From contig JAWXBI010000199.1 of the NCBI GenBank assembly GCA_034439915.1, forward strand, positions 1-34,746: DNA of 34,746 nt, read 5' to 3'. Made by a program: the position numbers and the translations under genes. Position 1 is the first letter of the stretch. Every line of letters begins with the position of its first letter. The stretch comes from JADJLQ01 sp034439915 (GTDB taxonomy: Bacteria; Bacteroidota; Bacteroidia; Chitinophagales; Saprospiraceae). Below the pieces are notes generated by a model. That model was not told the DNA's origin and searched no databases. It was given only the letters and a program-made list of their open reading frames with translations. Shown piece after piece: positions 34,398 to 34,746 of the stretch.

Positions 34398-34588
34398 CAG
34401 CACCGCTGAGCCCCGGCGAGATGAAATTCAGGACCAATGATGCATGGACAATTAATTTTGGCGACAACGGTGTTAATCTTTCCCTGGAATATGATGGGGC
34501 AAATATCGCGATAAGTGAAGCTGGAAATTATGAAGTATAACTTATCCTTAATACCCCGTTATATACCTACAAGGTGACAAAGAAATAA
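34394..34588 (+). pseudogene. 3' fragment of a SusE/SusF-type lipoprotein
   Basis: In a third reading frame, beginning inside the SusC stop, the sequence ITAPLSPGEMKFRTNDAW, then TINFGDNGVNLSLEYDGANI and ISEAGNYEV reads as the C-terminal starch/glycan-binding repeat of SusE/SusF proteins. One in-frame TAA (34538-34540) replaces what is probably a Gln codon, followed by LILNTPLYTYKVTKK and a stop at 34586-34588. A hairpin terminator follows 22 bp later. The rest of the gene is missing. Confidence 0.72.
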
Positions 34589-34610
34589 AAGGTTTTTCTA
34601 TTTAAAAGAA

Positions 34611-34641
34611 AAAGGCATGGGTGATTATCCATGCCTTTTTT
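34611..34641 (+). terminator. Intrinsic terminator after the lost galactan locus
   Basis: Perfect 10-bp stem AAAGGCATGG (34611-34620)/CCATGCCTTT (34629-34638), loop GTGATTAT, then T's to 34641. It lies just after the SusE/F remnant stop and is intact, although the operon it served is broken. Confidence 0.88.
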
Positions 34642-34652
34642 GTTTATAACGT

Positions 34653-34746
34653 TCTGGAGGAGTTAAACGCCGACTTGGATAATTTAGATTGCGGTATTTC
34701 GGGGTTCAACCCAAAAAACTTATTTGCTCTGGAGGGGTTGCACCCC
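34653..34746. repeat. Possible degenerate dispersed repeat at window end
   Basis: TCTGGAGG[AG]GTT occurs at 34653-34664 and 34728-34739, the second in a GGGGTTG/CACCCC hairpin-like tail, with GGGGTTCAACCC in between. This looks like short repeat sequence, but it is cut by the window edge, so its extent is unknown. Confidence 0.3.

Overview
The window looks like chromosomal DNA from an uncultured-type Bacteroidota, most likely near the Saprospiraceae. The grounds are a SusC/SusD pair, a DUF4834 small protein, a DUF2723 membrane protein, M14 and penicillin-acylase exported enzymes typical of the phylum, several TAnnTTTG-type -7 boxes, and no clear Shine-Dalgarno sequences. No rRNA, tRNA or CRISPR array was seen. 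Genus and species cannot be read from the sequence.

Layout. 0.1-6.9 kb (minus strand): a cation:proton antiporter, an exported M14 zinc carboxypeptidase-like protein and the DNA translocase FtsK, with a 9-bp tandem-repeat array between the last two. 7.0-12.7 kb: an accessory island. It holds two decayed fragments of a phosphocholine-type phospholipase C C-terminus flanking a RelE/ParE-type toxin-antitoxin pair, an AbiEi-like/Fic fusion preceded by a helically phased operator-like array, an unrecognised conserved-looking non-coding segment, and an XRE-ImmA/IrrE protease gene overlapping a PIN-domain gene. 12.7-21.1 kb: an aldehyde dehydrogenase/DapA-family operon (hydroxyproline or sugar-acid breakdown to 2-oxoglutarate), a SusCD uptake pair, and a divergent LacI regulator with two operator-like palindromes in the shared intergenic region.

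21.1-25.3 kb: a head-to-head pair of penicillin-binding-protein-like enzymes (PBP4/DacB, and a GH3-C/beta-lactamase protein lacking the GH3 barrel), then a small membrane protein and an HD hydrolase. 25.3-31.8 kb (minus): lipoyl synthase LipA, a penicillin-acylase family Ntn hydrolase, a cluster of consecutive hairpins, and a large DUF2723 membrane protein. 31.9-33.8 kb (plus): DUF4834, an RluA-type pseudouridine synthase and ThiL. 33.9-34.6 kb: a scar of a lost galactan-utilisation locus, with the start of a GH53 galactanase, a SusC piece and a SusE/F tail joined end to end in three different frames, followed by an intact-looking terminator.

The most unusual signals are the seven-copy array upstream of the Fic gene (spacings of 41, 31, 31, 31, 41 and 31 bp, that is three or four helical turns, with the first copy covering the start codon), the GH53/SusC/SusE scar, the hairpin cluster at 28.5 kb, the paired phospholipase remnants around the toxin-antitoxin module, and the 9-bp minisatellite beside ftsK.
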